Below are positions 52,735 through 64,000 of a DNA stretch of 64,000 nt, piece by piece. Made by a program: the position numbers and the translations under genes. The stretch's first letter is position 1, and the number at the start of each line of letters is the position of its first letter. Origin of the DNA: Acetobacterium paludosum (GTDB taxonomy: Bacteria; Bacillota; Clostridia; Eubacteriales; Eubacteriaceae); NCBI RefSeq assembly GCF_008086595.1, contig NZ_RXYA01000010.1, forward strand, positions 103,850-167,849, read 5' to 3'. The notes under the pieces are model-generated. The model was not told the DNA's origin. It saw nothing but the letters and a program-made list of their open reading frames with translations, and did not search any database.

Positions 52735-55700
52735 ATGGTAATGTTGCATCCTGAAAAAACTGGCTTAAGAACACGCCAAAGCTTTTCTAAAATCAAAGAA
52801 GTTATTGAAATGCCGAACCTGATCGAGGTTCAGAAAGAATCATACCGATGGTTCATTCAAAAAGGATTAAAAGAGGTTTTTGATGATATTGATAAAATCG
52901 AAGACTACACCGGAAATTTAGTTCTGGAATTCGTGGATTATTCCATTGAGGGTAAACCAAAGTATTCGGTAGAGGAATGTAAAGAGAGGGATCAAACCTA
53001 CTTTATTCCTTTAAAAGTAACAGTCCGTTTAATTAATAAGGAAAAAAATGAAGTTAAAGAGCAAAAGGTTTATATGGCCGATTTGCATAAAATGACAGAG
53101 ACAGGAACCTTCATCGTTAATGGAGCAGAACGTGTTATTGTCAGCCAGCTGGTGAGATCACCAGGGGCATACTATTCTTTAAGTCGTGATAAACTTGGAA
53201 AGAAATTATTTTCGGCGCAAGTTATTCCAAACCGTGGTGCGTGGCTGGAGTATGAAACCGATTCTAACGATATTATGTATGTTAAAATTGACCGTACCCG
53301 TAAGTTGCCAATCACAGCCCTTATCCGGGCATTAGGATTAGGAACAAATCAAGAAATTCTTGATTTCTATGGGGATGATTATCGATTAATTGAAACCATA
53401 AAAAAAGATGAAAATAATAATATGAAATCAACCCGAGATGGTCTCATTGAAATTTATAAAAGACTGAGACCAGGTGAACCACCAACAGTAGAAAGTGCTC
53501 AATCCCTGATTAATTCCATGTTTTTTGATGATCGTCGATATGACCTGGCAAAAGTCGGCCGACATAAATATAATAAAAAATTGGCGCTTGCAACCCGGAT
53601 TGCCGGTCAACGGGCAGCGAATACAATTATTGATCCTGAAACCGGAGAAGTTTACATTGAAGAAGGCGACATCATTTCCATTGATGTGGCGATACAGATT
53701 CAAAATGCCGGTATCAATGTGGTCGATGTCCGAGTCGATGATAAAAATGTTCGAGTTATCGGGAATGGTTTTGTCGATATTAATGTTCAGGATATTCCTT
53801 TTGATATCAGTGATCTTGAGATCAAAGAACACGTTTGTTATGAAGTACTTAAAGAAATCTTAGAATCAGATATGACTGATGAGGAAAAAAAGAAATCCAT
53901 CAAAAAACGCATGGACGAGCTAGTTCCAAAACATGTGCTGATTTCAGATCTTCATGCGTCAATTAGTTATATCATTGGACTCGATTATGATATCGGAGCC
54001 ATTGATGATATTGACCATTTGGGAAACCGTCGTCTGCGATCAGTTGGGGAGCTTCTTCAAAACCAATTCAGAATCGGATTATCCCGAATGGAACGCGTTG
54101 TACGTGAAAGAATGTCGGTCCAGGATGATGAAATTCTGACCCCACAAGGGTTAATTAATACTCGTCCGGTAAACGCGGCATTAAAAGAATTTTTCGGAAG
54201 TTCGCAGCTTTCGCAATTTATGGATCAGACGAATCCATTGGCAGAATTAACGCATAAACGACGTTTATCAGCATTGGGACCAGGTGGTCTTAGCCGTGAA
54301 CGGGCCGGATTTGAAGTGCGTGATGTTCATCATAGCCATTATGGTCGTATGTGTCCGATTGAAACGCCTGAAGGTCCTAACATTGGACTGATTGGTTCCC
54401 TCAGTACCTATGCCAGAGTCAATGAATATGGTTTCATTGAAGCTCCCTATCGTAAAGTATATGACGGGGTTGTAACAGATGAGATTCATTATTTGGCAGC
54501 TGATGAAGAGGGTCGCTATACCATTGCCCAGGCGAATGAACCTTTAGATAAAAACAACCGTTTTGAACGTAAACAGGTTACCGGTCGTGCTGGAAGCATG
54601 CGTGATTTTGTGCTGATTCCGCCGGATCGGGTTGATTATATGGATATTTCACCAAAACAGGTTGTTTCGGTAGCGACATCGCTTATTCCGTTCCTTGAAA
54701 ATGATGATGCCAACCGAGCTCTGATGGGAGCGAACATGCAACGTCAGGCAGTTCCGCTGCTGATTCCCAAAGCTCCGATTATCGGAACGGGAATGGAATG
54801 CAAGGCGGCTCATGATTCAGGCGTCTGTGTGATTGCTAAAAATGCCGGAATTGTTGAACGGGTTGAAGCTTCAGCCATCCATATTCGTACCGATGAGGGA
54901 GAATTAGACAAATATACCCTTTTGAAATTCAAACGCTCTAATCAGGGAACCTGTATGAACCATAAACCTTTGGTAGACAAGGGGCAACACATCGCGGCGG
55001 GAGAAATCATCGCAGATGGTCCTTCAACAGAAATGGGCGAACTGGCACTTGGCCGAAACATCCTCATCGGATTTATGACCTGGGAAGGTTATAATTATGA
55101 AGATGCCATGCTGATCAATGAAAAACTTCTCAAGGAAGATGTGTTTACATCGATACATGTTGAAGAATTTGAAGCAGAAGCACGGGAAACCAAGCTTGGA
55201 CCAGAGGAAATTACACGAGATATTCCCAATGTCAGTGAAGATGCTTTAAAGAATCTGGATGAACGCGGCATTATTTTTGTCGGTGCAGAGGTTAAATCTG
55301 AAGATATTCTGGTTGGAAAGGTTACCCCTAAAGGGGAAACTGATCTTTCTGCTGAAGAAAAACTTTTAAGAGCAATATTTGGAGAAAAAGCTCGTGAAAT
55401 ACGGGATACTTCCTTAAAAGTTCCTCATGGAGAATCAGGAATTGTTTTGGATGTAAAAGTATTTTCTCGCGAAAATAAGGATGAAGATCTTAAACCAGGT
55501 GTCAATACATTGGTGCGAGTTCTTATTGCGGTAAAACGAAGAATATCAGTCGGCGATAAAATGGCTGGTCGTCATGGAAATAAAGGGGTTATTTCCCGAA
55601 TCCTTCCTGAAGAAGATATGCCGTTTATGCCTGATGGCACACCATTGGAGATTTGTCTTAATCCGCTGGGGGTTCCGTCTCGTATGAATATCGGACAGGT

Positions 55701-56397
55701 TCTGGAAGTCCATTTGGGACTCGCGATGAGAACCATCGGCTGGCATATTGCCACCCCGGTTTTTGACCCTGCTAACGAAGATGATATCATGGAGTTGCTC
55801 GATCAGGCTGGTTTACCGCAAGATGGTAAGATTCAGCTTTATGATGGACGCAGCGGCGAACCTTTTGATAATCCGGTAACCGTCGGTTACATGTATATGC
55901 TTAAACTACATCATTTGGTTGATGATAAAATGCATGCCCGATCAACCGGACCATATTCTCTGGTTACGCAACAGCCTTTGGGTGGTAAAGCCCAATTTGG
56001 TGGACAGCGTTTTGGAGAAATGGAAGTTTGGGCACTGGAAGCCTATGGCGCAGCTCATACCCTACAGGAAATTATGACGATTAAATCGGATGATGTCGTG
56101 GGACGGGTTAAAGCTTATGAAGCCATTGTAAAAGGTGAAAACATTCCCCGACCAGGAATCCCAGAGTCATTTAAAGTATTGATAAAAGAATTACAAAGTT
56201 TAGCATTGGATGTTAACATCCTCAATGATCAAGAGGTGCTTAAACAGCTTGATGATGAAATGGATGAACGTGATCCATTGGAAGAATTGGCGATTGAAAT
56301 TGGCAGCGCGGAAATTTCCGAAGCTGGCGATGATGTACGATTGGAAGATTCCTTCCAAATTAAAAGCATTGATGATACTGATGACGACTTATTTTAA
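52735..56397 (+). CDS. rpoB: RNA polymerase beta subunit
   Basis: 1220-residue beta subunit of the core RNA polymerase. The rifampicin pocket ([20 protein letters not shown], then [12 protein letters not shown]) has the usual sensitive residues. [15 protein letters not shown] and the C-terminal [20 protein letters not shown] are conserved. ATG at 52735 is 9 bases after AGGGG; ATG at 52741 is a second choice. It is co-transcribed with rpoC, 36 bases downstream. Confidence 0.98.
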   Translation: MVMLHPEKTGLRTRQSFSKIKEVIEMPNLIEVQKESYRWFIQKGLKEVFDDIDKIEDYTGNLVLEFVDYSIEGKPKYSVEECKERDQTYFIPLKVTVRLINKEKNEVKEQKVYMADLHKMTETGTFIVNGAERVIVSQLVRSPGAYYSLSRDKLGKKLFSAQVIPNRGAWLEYETDSNDIMYVKIDRTRKLPITALIRALGLGTNQEILDFYGDDYRLIETIKKDENNNMKSTRDGLIEIYKRLRPGEPPTVESAQSLINSMFFDDRRYDLAKVGRHKYNKKLALATRIAGQRAANTIIDPETGEVYIEEGDIISIDVAIQIQNAGINVVDVRVDDKNVRVIGNGFVDINVQDIPFDISDLEIKEHVCYEVLKEILESDMTDEEKKKSIKKRMDELVPKHVLISDLHASISYIIGLDYDIGAIDDIDHLGNRRLRSVGELLQNQFRIGLSRMERVVRERMSVQDDEILTPQGLINTRPVNAALKEFFGSSQLSQFMDQTNPLAELTHKRRLSALGPGGLSRERAGFEVRDVHHSHYGRMCPIETPEGPNIGLIGSLSTYARVNEYGFIEAPYRKVYDGVVTDEIHYLAADEEGRYTIAQANEPLDKNNRFERKQVTGRAGSMRDFVLIPPDRVDYMDISPKQVVSVATSLIPFLENDDANRALMGANMQRQAVPLLIPKAPIIGTGMECKAAHDSGVCVIAKNAGIVERVEASAIHIRTDEGELDKYTLLKFKRSNQGTCMNHKPLVDKGQHIAAGEIIADGPSTEMGELALGRNILIGFMTWEGYNYEDAMLINEKLLKEDVFTSIHVEEFEAEARETKLGPEEITRDIPNVSEDALKNLDERGIIFVGAEVKSEDILVGKVTPKGETDLSAEEKLLRAIFGEKAREIRDTSLKVPHGESGIVLDVKVFSRENKDEDLKPGVNTLVRVLIAVKRRISVGDKMAGRHGNKGVISRILPEEDMPFMPDGTPLEICLNPLGVPSRMNIGQVLEVHLGLAMRTIGWHIATPVFDPANEDDIMELLDQAGLPQDGKIQLYDGRSGEPFDNPVTVGYMYMLKLHHLVDDKMHARSTGPYSLVTQQPLGGKAQFGGQRFGEMEVWALEAYGAAHTLQEIMTIKSDDVVGRVKAYEAIVKGENIPRPGIPESFKVLIKELQSLALDVNILNDQEVLKQLDDEMDERDPLEELAIEIGSAEISEAGDDVRLEDSFQIKSIDDTDDDLF

Positions 56398-56433
56398 GTT
56401 GAATAAATTTATAAAAGAAGGGAGCGAAGCCAT

Positions 56434-59400
56434 TTGTTGAATGAGGAATTCACTTTAAAATCCATACAAATCGGATTGGCATCACCTGAAAAAATCAGAG
56501 AGTGGTCACGAGGGGAAGTAAAAAAACCGGAGACTATTAATTATAGAACCCTGAAACCAGAAAAAGAGGGGTTGTTTTGCGAGAAAATCTTTGGACCTCA
56601 GAAAGACTGGGAATGTAATTGTGGAAAATATAAACGTATTCGCCATAAGGGCATTGTCTGCGAAAACTGTGGTGTTGAGGTAACAAAATCAAAAGTAAGA
56701 CGTGAACGAATGGGGCATATTGAATTAGCTTCGCCAGTTTCACATATTTGGTATTTCAAAGGAATCCCCAGTCGAATGGGTCTGATTCTAGAAATGTCAC
56801 CAAGGAACTTAGAAAAAATCATTTATTTTGCAGCCTATGTTGTTACCGATCCTGGGGAAAGTAATTTTGAATACAAACAAATCCTCACAGAATCAGAGTA
56901 CAAAGAAGCAAAAAAACAATTTGGAAACAAATTTACTGCTAATATTGGGGCTGAAGCCATTCAGGAATTATTGAAATTGGTTGACCTCGATCAAGAATCG
57001 GCAGTGCTCAAGGAAGAACTTAAAGGAAGCTCCGGACAGAAAAAAATTAGGATTGCCAGGCGTTTAGAAGCAGTCGAAGCTTTTCGAAATTCTAACAATC
57101 GTCCGGAATGGATGATTTTAGAAGCAATTCCGGTTATCCCACCAGAATTACGACCAATGGTACAACTTGATGGTGGGCGTTTTGCAACATCGGATTTAAA
57201 TGACTTGTATCGACGCGTGATTAATCGTAATAATCGTCTTTTGAAACTTTTAGAATTGGATGCACCGGATATTATCGTTCAAAATGAAAAACGCATGCTT
57301 CAAGAAGCAGTGGATGCGCTCATTGATAATGGTCGCCGCGGTCGCGCGGTAACCGGTCCGGGAAACCGTCCATTTAAATCTTTAAGTGATATGCTAAAAG
57401 GAAAACAAGGACGTTTCCGTCAAAATCTTTTGGGAAAACGGGTTGATTATTCCGGGCGTTCTGTAATTGTTGTTGGACCAAACTTGAAAATGTACCAATG
57501 CGGGCTTCCTAAAGAAATGGCGATTGAACTATTCAAACCGTTTGTTATGAAGGAACTGGTTGGACGTAATCTATCCCAAAATATAAAAAGTGCAAAAAAA
57601 ATGGTTGAAAAGCTCGACCCGGCAGTTTGGGATGTCTTGGAAGATGTTATTCAAGAGCATCCGGTTTTATTAAACCGAGCTCCGACCCTTCATCGATTGG
57701 GTATTCAAGCCTTCGAACCGGTTTTAGTAGAGGGCAGAGCGATGAAACTTCATCCTCTGGTTTGTACCGCCTACAATGCCGATTTTGATGGTGATCAAAT
57801 GGCTGTTCATGTACCGTTATCAGTTGAAGCACAAGCAGAAGCACGTTTTCTAATGCTGGCTTCAAATAATATTCTTAAGCCACAAGACGGAACACCGGTT
57901 GTATCGCCGACTCAGGATATGATTCTGGGTACCTACTACATGACCATATATAAGGAAAATGTTAAAGGCACCGGAAGCGTGTTCAGAGATTTGGAAGAGA
58001 TGGAAATGGCTTACTTCAATCATGAGGTTGAGCTGCATGCCCGGGTTAAAGTCCGAAGTACTAAAGAAATTGATGGCGAACAAATCACCCGATTAGTAGA
58101 TGGGACCGTGGGACGATTCATTTTCAATACCATTATTCCACAGGAATTAGGCTTTGTGAAACGGGATACTTTAGAGGAAAAATTTGCTTTGGAAATTGAT
58201 CGACAAGTGAATAAAAAAGTCCTAACTGAAATTGTTGATCGTTGCTATAAGAAATTCGGACCAACCGTAACATCTGAGGTTTTGGATGAAATAAAAGGTG
58301 TCGGCTTTAAATTTTCTACAAAAGGTGCCATTACAGTCGGAGTTTGTGACATGGTGGTTCCAGAGGATAAGGAAGAAATTTTATCGAGAGCCGATGATAA
58401 AATTGATGAAAATCTGACATTATATCGTCAAGGTTTTATCAGCGATGAAGAGCGTTATAACAATGTTATTGAAATTTGGAATAGCGCCACTGATGAGGTT
58501 ACAGAGGCACTTTTAAATAATCTGGATGCCTGGAATCCAATCAATATGATGGCCGATTCCGGTGCCCGAGGTAGTAAGAATCAGATTCGTCAGTTAGCAG
58601 GTATGCGTGGTCTGATGGCCAATCCAACTGGTCGAATCATTGAATTACCAATTCGTTCAAACTTCCGTGAAGGTCTAAATGTTCTTGAATTCTTCTCGTC
58701 CACCCATGGTGCGCGAAAAGGACTTGCAGATACAGCCCTTCGTACAGCCGATTCAGGCTATTTGACACGACGTCTTGTTGATGTCAGTCAGGATGTAATT
58801 GTCCGTGAAGAAGATTGCGGAACAACTCGTGGATATGAAGTTTCTACAATTAATGATCATGGTGAGATTATTGAAACATTGGAAGAAAGACTCGTTGGCC
58901 GATACGCTTTTGAAGATGTCGTCCATCCTGAAACTGGTGAGATTCTTACCCCAGCCAATGAAATCATTACCAGTGAAATGACCGAAGCAATCATTAAGTC
59001 GGGAATTGAAAAAGTTCTAATTCGGGCAGTTTTCAATTGTCAATCAAAGCATGGCGTATGCAAAAAATGTTATGGTGTTGACTTAACCACTTGGAGACCG
59101 GTTGAAATTGGTGAAGCCGTGGGAATTATCGCAGCTCAATCAATCGGAGAGCCGGGTACTCAGTTAACCATGCGTACATTCCATACCGGGGGTGTTGCAT
59201 CAGCTGAAGATATCACCCAGGGTCTTCCCCGTATTGAAGAACTTTTTGAAGCACGAAAACCAAAAGGGCAAGCCATTATTTCGGAAATTGATGGTCGCGT
59301 AGAAATTCAGGATACCCAAAAGAAGACTGAAGCGGTTATCACAGCAGCTGACGGCGAAATGAAAGTATATCTTATCCCTTATGGTTCACGGCTACGTGTC

Positions 59401-60108
59401 CATACCGGGGATAGAGTAGAAGCCGGGGATGAAATCACTGAAGGTTCCATAAATCCAAGTGATATTCTCAGAATACAGGGGATTGATCATGTTCAGCAAT
59501 ATCTACTCCAGGAAGTACAAAAAGTTTACCGTATGCAAGGGGTTCACATTGGCGATAAACATGTTGAATTGATTGTTCGCCAGATGTTAAGAAAAGTTAA
59601 AATTGAAAATCCTGGTGATACAAAACTTCTTTCCGGAAGCATGGTCGATATCTTTAACTTTGAAGAAGAAAACCGAATAGCAACGGAAGAAAATTTAGAA
59701 GTGGCAACAGCAACCCGCGAGTTATTGGGGATAACAAAAGCTTCATTAGCGACAGATTCATTCTTGTCGGCAGCATCATTCCAGGAAACTACCCGTGTTC
59801 TTACGGACGCCGCCATAAAGGGCAAAGTTGATCCGCTGGTTGGATTAAAAGAAAATGTGATCCTTGGACAACTGATACCAGCCGGTACCGGCGTCAAAAG
59901 ATATGCTGATATTGAGTTGATCTATGAACGTGAAGAAGAAGAGACTGATGAAGTCTTTATAGCACCAGATGAAAGCGACGAGATGCTGGATATTGTTTTT
60001 GATGATGAGATTCTGGATGCTCACGTAGAAGAAACGCAAGAAGAAACAGATGAAGCAATTATCACGGATTTGGATATCTTTGATTTGGATTTTCTGACAA
60101 AAGAATAA
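56434..60108 (+). CDS. rpoC: RNA polymerase beta' subunit
   Basis: 1224-residue beta' subunit. The N-terminal zinc finger ([20 protein letters not shown]), the catalytic [13 protein letters not shown] with three Mg-binding Asp, and the trigger-loop region [15 protein letters not shown] are intact. The last 60 residues are strongly acidic. The start is TTG at 56434 (or the adjacent TTG at 56437) after AAGAAGGGAG. Confidence 0.98.
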   Translation: MLNEEFTLKSIQIGLASPEKIREWSRGEVKKPETINYRTLKPEKEGLFCEKIFGPQKDWECNCGKYKRIRHKGIVCENCGVEVTKSKVRRERMGHIELASPVSHIWYFKGIPSRMGLILEMSPRNLEKIIYFAAYVVTDPGESNFEYKQILTESEYKEAKKQFGNKFTANIGAEAIQELLKLVDLDQESAVLKEELKGSSGQKKIRIARRLEAVEAFRNSNNRPEWMILEAIPVIPPELRPMVQLDGGRFATSDLNDLYRRVINRNNRLLKLLELDAPDIIVQNEKRMLQEAVDALIDNGRRGRAVTGPGNRPFKSLSDMLKGKQGRFRQNLLGKRVDYSGRSVIVVGPNLKMYQCGLPKEMAIELFKPFVMKELVGRNLSQNIKSAKKMVEKLDPAVWDVLEDVIQEHPVLLNRAPTLHRLGIQAFEPVLVEGRAMKLHPLVCTAYNADFDGDQMAVHVPLSVEAQAEARFLMLASNNILKPQDGTPVVSPTQDMILGTYYMTIYKENVKGTGSVFRDLEEMEMAYFNHEVELHARVKVRSTKEIDGEQITRLVDGTVGRFIFNTIIPQELGFVKRDTLEEKFALEIDRQVNKKVLTEIVDRCYKKFGPTVTSEVLDEIKGVGFKFSTKGAITVGVCDMVVPEDKEEILSRADDKIDENLTLYRQGFISDEERYNNVIEIWNSATDEVTEALLNNLDAWNPINMMADSGARGSKNQIRQLAGMRGLMANPTGRIIELPIRSNFREGLNVLEFFSSTHGARKGLADTALRTADSGYLTRRLVDVSQDVIVREEDCGTTRGYEVSTINDHGEIIETLEERLVGRYAFEDVVHPETGEILTPANEIITSEMTEAIIKSGIEKVLIRAVFNCQSKHGVCKKCYGVDLTTWRPVEIGEAVGIIAAQSIGEPGTQLTMRTFHTGGVASAEDITQGLPRIEELFEARKPKGQAIISEIDGRVEIQDTQKKTEAVITAADGEMKVYLIPYGSRLRVHTGDRVEAGDEITEGSINPSDILRIQGIDHVQQYLLQEVQKVYRMQGVHIGDKHVELIVRQMLRKVKIENPGDTKLLSGSMVDIFNFEEENRIATEENLEVATATRELLGITKASLATDSFLSAASFQETTRVLTDAAIKGKVDPLVGLKENVILGQLIPAGTGVKRYADIELIYEREEEETDEVFIAPDESDEMLDIVFDDEILDAHVEETQEETDEAIITDLDIFDLDFLTKE

Positions 60109-60111
60109 TTC

Positions 60112-60140
60112 TTGACATTTTGAGCTCAAACATATACAAT
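60112..60140 (+). promoter_or_regulatory. Promoter of the L7Ae-like gene and str region
   Basis: TTGACA (60112-60117), 17 bases, TACAAT (60135-60140), immediately after the rpoC stop. It gives the ribosomal genes a promoter separate from rpoBC. Confidence 0.85.
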
Positions 60141-60189
60141 TAATAGGCGTGTTTAAAGAGATACATAAACAGCAAGGAGAAGAAACGGT

Positions 60190-60429
60190 ATGAATCAATT
60201 TGTTGATGTTTCAAAAGTAATTGGAATGAAACAAACCCTTAAGGCTGTGAAAGAAGAAAAAGCACTCAAAGTTGTTTTAGCAGAAGATACAGACGAAAGT
60301 ATCAAAAAAAGCATTGTCGATTGTTGTAACGATCATAATGTACCGATAGAGCGGGTCGAAACCAAGGTAGGACTTGGAAAAGCCGGTGGTATTGACCGTG
60401 GCGCAGCCGTCATTGCAATAATTAAATAA
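60190..60429 (+). CDS. L7Ae-family K-turn RNA-binding protein (YbxF-like)
   Basis: 79 residues of the L7Ae/L30e/YbxF family, with KALKVVLAEDTDESI and ETKVGLGKAGGIDRGAAVIA. In Bacillus, YbxF binds K-turn RNA and sits just ahead of rpsL, as here. AAGGAG precedes the ATG. A very strong hairpin follows. Confidence 0.92.
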   Translation: MNQFVDVSKVIGMKQTLKAVKEEKALKVVLAEDTDESIKKSIVDCCNDHNVPIERVETKVGLGKAGGIDRGAAVIAIIK

Positions 60430-60430
60430 A

Positions 60431-60470
60431 AGGGATTGGGAGTGTCTCTGCTGAGACACTCCCAATCCCT
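60431..60470. other. Perfect 18-bp inverted repeat between the L7Ae-like gene and rpsL
   Basis: Arms 60431-60448 and 60453-60470 with a 4-base loop TGCT; begins AGGGATTGGGAGTGTCTC. On the + strand no T run follows; on the - strand it is followed by TTTTATTTAATT, so it looks more like a terminator for antisense transcripts. It could also be a processing or stability element in the str mRNA. Confidence 0.8.
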
Positions 60471-60538
60471 ACATGAAGTCATTAATGACCTTAGCGGGTT
60501 ATTGATATATTATTTTATAAAAGGAGGTGCAGGACTAA

Positions 60539-60913
60539 ATGCCTACCATTAATCAGCTTGTGAAAAAAGGAAGAAAACGTCAGGAAGTTAAAACAAAAAC
60601 TCCAGCGTTGAAAGCAAACCCTCAAAAAAGAGGTGTATGTACAGCAGTTAGAACATCCACACCAAAGAAACCAAACTCTGCATTAAGAAAAATTGCCAGA
60701 GTTCGTCTCGTAAACGGAATGGAAGTTACCGCGTATATCCCAGGAATCGGCCATAATTTGCAAGAACATAGTATTGTTCTTATCAAAGGCGGACGTGTTA
60801 AGGATTTACCAGGGGTTCGTTACAAAATTATCCGTGGTGCTCTCGATACCGCTGGTGTAGATGCTCGTAGACAAGCTCGATCCAAATATGGGGCTAAAAA
60901 GCCTAAAAAGTAG
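60539..60913 (+). CDS. rpsL: Ribosomal protein S12
   Basis: 124 residues, the standard length. Lys43 and Lys44 in [11 protein letters not shown] and the later [10 protein letters not shown] are as in wild-type S12, with no streptomycin-resistance change seen. AAGGAGGTG precedes the ATG. First of rpsL-rpsG-fusA-tuf. Confidence 0.98.
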   Translation: MPTINQLVKKGRKRQEVKTKTPALKANPQKRGVCTAVRTSTPKKPNSALRKIARVRLVNGMEVTAYIPGIGHNLQEHSIVLIKGGRVKDLPGVRYKIIRGALDTAGVDARRQARSKYGAKKPKK

Positions 60914-61051
60914 TAGTGCATAGTGCTGCATATTAAAGCGCTCGTAAAAGATCGAGACCAGATATATGTTAGAGACGCAATACGCACAACAACAATATGT
61001 TGGATGTCGAGTACCGATGAACATAAAAATAATGTTAAGGAGGGAAGTAAA

Positions 61052-61522
61052 GTGCCTAGAAAAGGACCTGTTCCAATAAGAGAAGTTTTACCTGATCCGA
61101 TCTATGGAAGTATTGTTGTGACAAAATTAGTCAACAATATTATGTTAGATGGAAAAAAAGGGGTTGCCCAAAAAATTGTATATGATGCATTTACACAAGT
61201 AAATGAAAAAACCGGAAAAGATGCGCTGGAAGCGTTTGAAGAAGCTCTAGCTAATATTACTCCTGTTTTAGAAGTTAAAGCTCGCCGAGTAGGTGGTGCA
61301 ACATATCAAGTTCCAATGGAAATAAGAACCGAACGAAAACAAGCTTTAGGTCTTCGTTGGTTAGTTAATTATTCCAGAAAACGATCAGAAAAAACAATGA
61401 AAGATCGTTTAGCTGGAGAAATCATGGATGCATTAAATAATAGTGGTGCAGCCGTTAAGAAGAAAGATGATACACACGCAATGGCAGAAGCAAATAAAGC
61501 TTTCGCACATTATCGTTGGTAG
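61052..61522 (+). CDS. rpsG: Ribosomal protein S7
   Basis: 156 residues starting [20 protein letters not shown], the normal S7 start and length. GTG at 61052 follows AAGGAGGGA. The frame is open further upstream to 60923, but that extension has no S7 counterpart and is not used. The 138 bases between rpsL and rpsG contain nothing else recognisable. Confidence 0.97.
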   Translation: MPRKGPVPIREVLPDPIYGSIVVTKLVNNIMLDGKKGVAQKIVYDAFTQVNEKTGKDALEAFEEALANITPVLEVKARRVGGATYQVPMEIRTERKQALGLRWLVNYSRKRSEKTMKDRLAGEIMDALNNSGAAVKKKDDTHAMAEANKAFAHYRW

Positions 61523-61560
61523 TCTTTATTCAAAATTTGAAATAAGAGAGGAAAGCATCT

Positions 61561-63633
61561 GTGTCAAGAAGTTATAGTTTAGAAAAAACAAGAAATATAG
61601 GTATTATGGCACATATTGATGCAGGAAAAACCACCACCACAGAAAGAATTCTGTTCTATTCCGGAAAAATTCACAAAATTGGAGAAACCCACGATGGTGG
61701 AGCTCAAATGGACTGGATGGAACAGGAACAGGAAAGAGGTATTACCATTACCTCAGCAGCAACAACATGTTTTTGGAAAGAAAATCGTATTAATATCATT
61801 GATACGCCAGGACACGTTGATTTTACCGTCGAAGTAGAACGTTCACTAAGAGTTCTTGATGGTGCTGTATCTGTATTTTGTGCAAAAGGTGGCGTTGAAC
61901 CTCAATCAGAAACAGTATGGCGACAAGCCGATAAATATAATGTTCCAAGAATGGCATATGTCAATAAGATGGATATCACCGGAGCAGATTTTTATAATGT
62001 ACTGGATATGATGGAGGATCGTTTAGGCGCGAATCCTGTTCCAATTCAATTACCTATCGGTAAAGAAGGCGATTTTATCGGAATTATCGACCTGATTCAA
62101 ATGAATGCCGAAATCTATAAAGATGATTTAGGCGAAGTCATTGAGATTGTTGATATTCCAGAAGATATGGCAGAATTAGCTGCTGAATACCGTGAAAAAA
62201 TGATCGAATCCATTTCGGATTACGATGAAGCGATTTTGGAGAAATTCCTTGAAGGCGAAAAAGTTGGTGTTGATCAAATTAAGGCCGCTATTCGTTTAGC
62301 AACATTGAATAATGAAATTGTTCCGGTTGTATGCGGTTCGTCCTATAAAAACAAAGGTGTTCAACCAATGTTGGATGCAATAGTTGACTTCATGCCATCA
62401 CCATTGGATGTTCCTCCAATTACTGGAATTAATCCTAAAACTGAGAAAGAAGAAGTTCGACACGCAAGTGATGAAGAACCATTCTCAGCGTTGGCTTTCA
62501 AAATAATGACGGATCCATTTGTAGGCAAGCTTGCTTTTTTTAGAGTCTATTCAGGAACAATTAATTCCGGTTCTTATATTTTCAACTCTTCCAAAGGCAA
62601 AAGAGAACGTCTTGGACGTATTTTGCAAATGCATGCAAATCATCGGGAAGAGATTTCAACCGTTTATACCGGGGACATTGCAGCGGCAGTTGGTTTAAAA
62701 GACACAACCACAGGGGACACCCTTTGTGTGGATACAGCACCGATTGTGCTAGAATCCATGGTATTCCCGGAACCTGTAATCCATGTTGCTGTTGAACCAA
62801 AAACAAAAGCTGGTCAGGAAAAAATGAGTACAGCTTTAGCGAAACTGGCTGAAGAAGATCCAACATTCCGAATCAGAACTGACGAAGAAACAGGTCAGAC
62901 GATTATTTCAGGTATGGGAGAACTTCACTTGGATGTTATTATTGATCGGATGCTTCGGGAATTCAAGGTCGAAGCCAATATTGGCGCTCCTCAGGTAGCT
63001 TATAAAGAATCCATTACCAAAGCGGTTGATGCTGAAGGTAAGTTTGCCCGTCAATCTGGTGGACGTGGTCAGTATGGACATTGTTTAATTCATATGGAAC
63101 CAGTTGAACCAGGTACTGGATACGTCTTCGAAAACAAAACAGTTGGGGGTTCAATTCCAAAAGAATTTATTAACCCAATTAATCAGGGGATTGTCGAAGC
63201 AATGCGTAACGGTGTATTGGCTGGTTATCCGGTATTGGATTTAAAAGTAATTGTTTATGACGGATCTTATCATGATGTGGATTCATCGGAAATGGCATTT
63301 AAAGTTGCCGGATCGATGGCATTTAAAAATGGTATGAGAAAAGCTGATCCTGTAATACTGGAACCTATATTCGCTCTGGAAGTAGTAATTCCAGAAGAAT
63401 ACATGGGCGATGTTATCGGGGATATCAGTTCTCGACGAGGCCATATTGAAGGAATGGAAATGCGTGGTGGCGCTCAGATTGTCAAAGCGATGGTACCATT
63501 GTCAGAAATGTTTGGATATGCAACTGCATTAAGAAGTAAAACGCAGGGCCGTGGCCTTTCCACTATGCAATTCTCACATTATGAAGCAGTACCTAAAAGT
63601 GTTTCAGAAGAAATAATTGAAGGTCGAAAATAA
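61561..63633 (+). CDS. fusA: Elongation factor G
   Basis: 690 residues, full EF-G. G1 [14 protein letters not shown]2 [11 protein letters not shown]3 DTPGHVDF and G4 NKMD are intact, with the domain IV/V sequence typical of translocases rather than of ribosome-protection proteins. GTG start at 61561 after GAGAGGA. Confidence 0.98.
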   Translation: MSRSYSLEKTRNIGIMAHIDAGKTTTTERILFYSGKIHKIGETHDGGAQMDWMEQEQERGITITSAATTCFWKENRINIIDTPGHVDFTVEVERSLRVLDGAVSVFCAKGGVEPQSETVWRQADKYNVPRMAYVNKMDITGADFYNVLDMMEDRLGANPVPIQLPIGKEGDFIGIIDLIQMNAEIYKDDLGEVIEIVDIPEDMAELAAEYREKMIESISDYDEAILEKFLEGEKVGVDQIKAAIRLATLNNEIVPVVCGSSYKNKGVQPMLDAIVDFMPSPLDVPPITGINPKTEKEEVRHASDEEPFSALAFKIMTDPFVGKLAFFRVYSGTINSGSYIFNSSKGKRERLGRILQMHANHREEISTVYTGDIAAAVGLKDTTTGDTLCVDTAPIVLESMVFPEPVIHVAVEPKTKAGQEKMSTALAKLAEEDPTFRIRTDEETGQTIISGMGELHLDVIIDRMLREFKVEANIGAPQVAYKESITKAVDAEGKFARQSGGRGQYGHCLIHMEPVEPGTGYVFENKTVGGSIPKEFINPINQGIVEAMRNGVLAGYPVLDLKVIVYDGSYHDVDSSEMAFKVAGSMAFKNGMRKADPVILEPIFALEVVIPEEYMGDVIGDISSRRGHIEGMEMRGGAQIVKAMVPLSEMFGYATALRSKTQGRGLSTMQFSHYEAVPKSVSEEIIEGRK

Positions 63634-63672
63634 TAACGCAATTAATAAAATAAATTTTAAGGAGAAGAACAA

Positions 63673-64000
63673 ATGGCAAAAGCAAAATTTGAAAGAAATA
63701 AGCCACATGTAAATGTTGGAACAATTGGACATGTCGATCATGGCAAGACAACATTAACAGCGGCAATTACATGTGTATTAAACAAACGATTTGGAACAGG
63801 GGAAGCGGTAGCATTCGAAAACATCGATAAAGCCCCAGAAGAAAGAGAACGTGGAATCACAATTTCAACAGCTCATGTTGAATATGAAACCCCAAATCGC
63901 CATTACGCCCATGTTGATTGCCCGGGCCATGCGGATTATGTAAAGAACATGATCACCGGTGCTGCCCAAATGGATGGAGCCATCCTGGTTGTTAGTGCTG
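63673..64000 (+). CDS. tuf: Elongation factor Tu, N-terminal part
   Basis: The first 109 codons are present and the gene runs out of the window. G1 [21 protein letters not shown] and the G3 [20 protein letters not shown] are those of EF-Tu. Start ATG at 63673 follows AAGGAG. Confidence 0.98.
   Translation, partial: MAKAKFERNKPHVNVGTIGHVDHGKTTLTAAITCVLNKRFGTGEAVAFENIDKAPEERERGITISTAHVEYETPNRHYAHVDCPGHADYVKNMITGAAQMDGAILVVSA

Noticed and set aside
52545..52754. 69-codon open frame in the rpoB leader.
   Set aside because: No ribosome site, no recognisable sequence, and it runs into rpoB in another frame.
60923..61051. N-terminal extension of S7.
   Set aside because: S7 normally begins MPRKG; GTG at 61052 has a strong ribosome site.

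Overview
The window looks like the chromosome of an anaerobic, acetogenic member of the Eubacteriales, most likely Acetobacterium or a close relative. The reasons are a lactate dehydrogenase/electron-transfer-flavoprotein cluster in the order lctBCDEF (an electron-bifurcating lactate module known from Acetobacterium woodii), low-to-moderate G+C, Firmicutes-type ribosome binding sites with frequent GTG/TTG starts, and a Firmicutes-type str region carrying an L7Ae-like gene. The genus is an inference; no rRNA gene is present.

Layout. 1-5675: lactate utilisation (lctB 3' end, lctC, lctD, lctE, lctF). 6173-17359: a complete AT-rich type I-C CRISPR-Cas locus (cas3-5c-8c-7c-4-1-2), then a 53-repeat array. 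17532-27628: a polyol/keto-sugar phosphate cluster. It holds the antiterminator gene glpP; a divergent pair of TpiA-like and RpiB-like isomerases; a sigma-54 activator with an HPr-like N terminus; PTS-type dihydroxyacetone-kinase-like dhaM, dhaK and dhaL, with sigma-54 promoters before dhaM and dhaK; and an amidohydrolase plus FGGY kinase operon. glpP and the amidohydrolase operon are preceded by two homologous leader RNAs, each ending in an intrinsic terminator.

27794-31025: a methyltransferase and a large MalT/LuxR-type regulator. 31376-37126: an NHLM-type peptide export system (small HlyD-like adaptor, C39 peptidase/ABC protein, second ABC protein) flanked by two different Cys-rich double-glycine precursor peptides. 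37333-40007: an amino-acid ABC transporter made of a binding-protein/permease fusion and an ATPase with an extra C-terminal domain. 40246-46938: two Zn/Mn-type ABC importers with a Fur/Zur-family regulator and two small accessory proteins between and after them. 47012-49816: a P-type cation ATPase behind a NiCo (czcD) riboswitch. 49989-52339: a polar-amino-acid ABC transporter. 52435-64000: rpoB, rpoC, an L7Ae-like gene, rpsL, rpsG, fusA and the start of tuf.

The strongest candidates for something new are the twin leader RNAs; the isomerase pair with non-canonical active-site signatures beside a DhaK/L/M set, which suggests tetrulose-phosphate rather than triose/pentose chemistry; the HPr-sigma-54 activator fusion; and the NHLM cluster with two unrelated Cys-rich substrates and no visible modifying enzyme.
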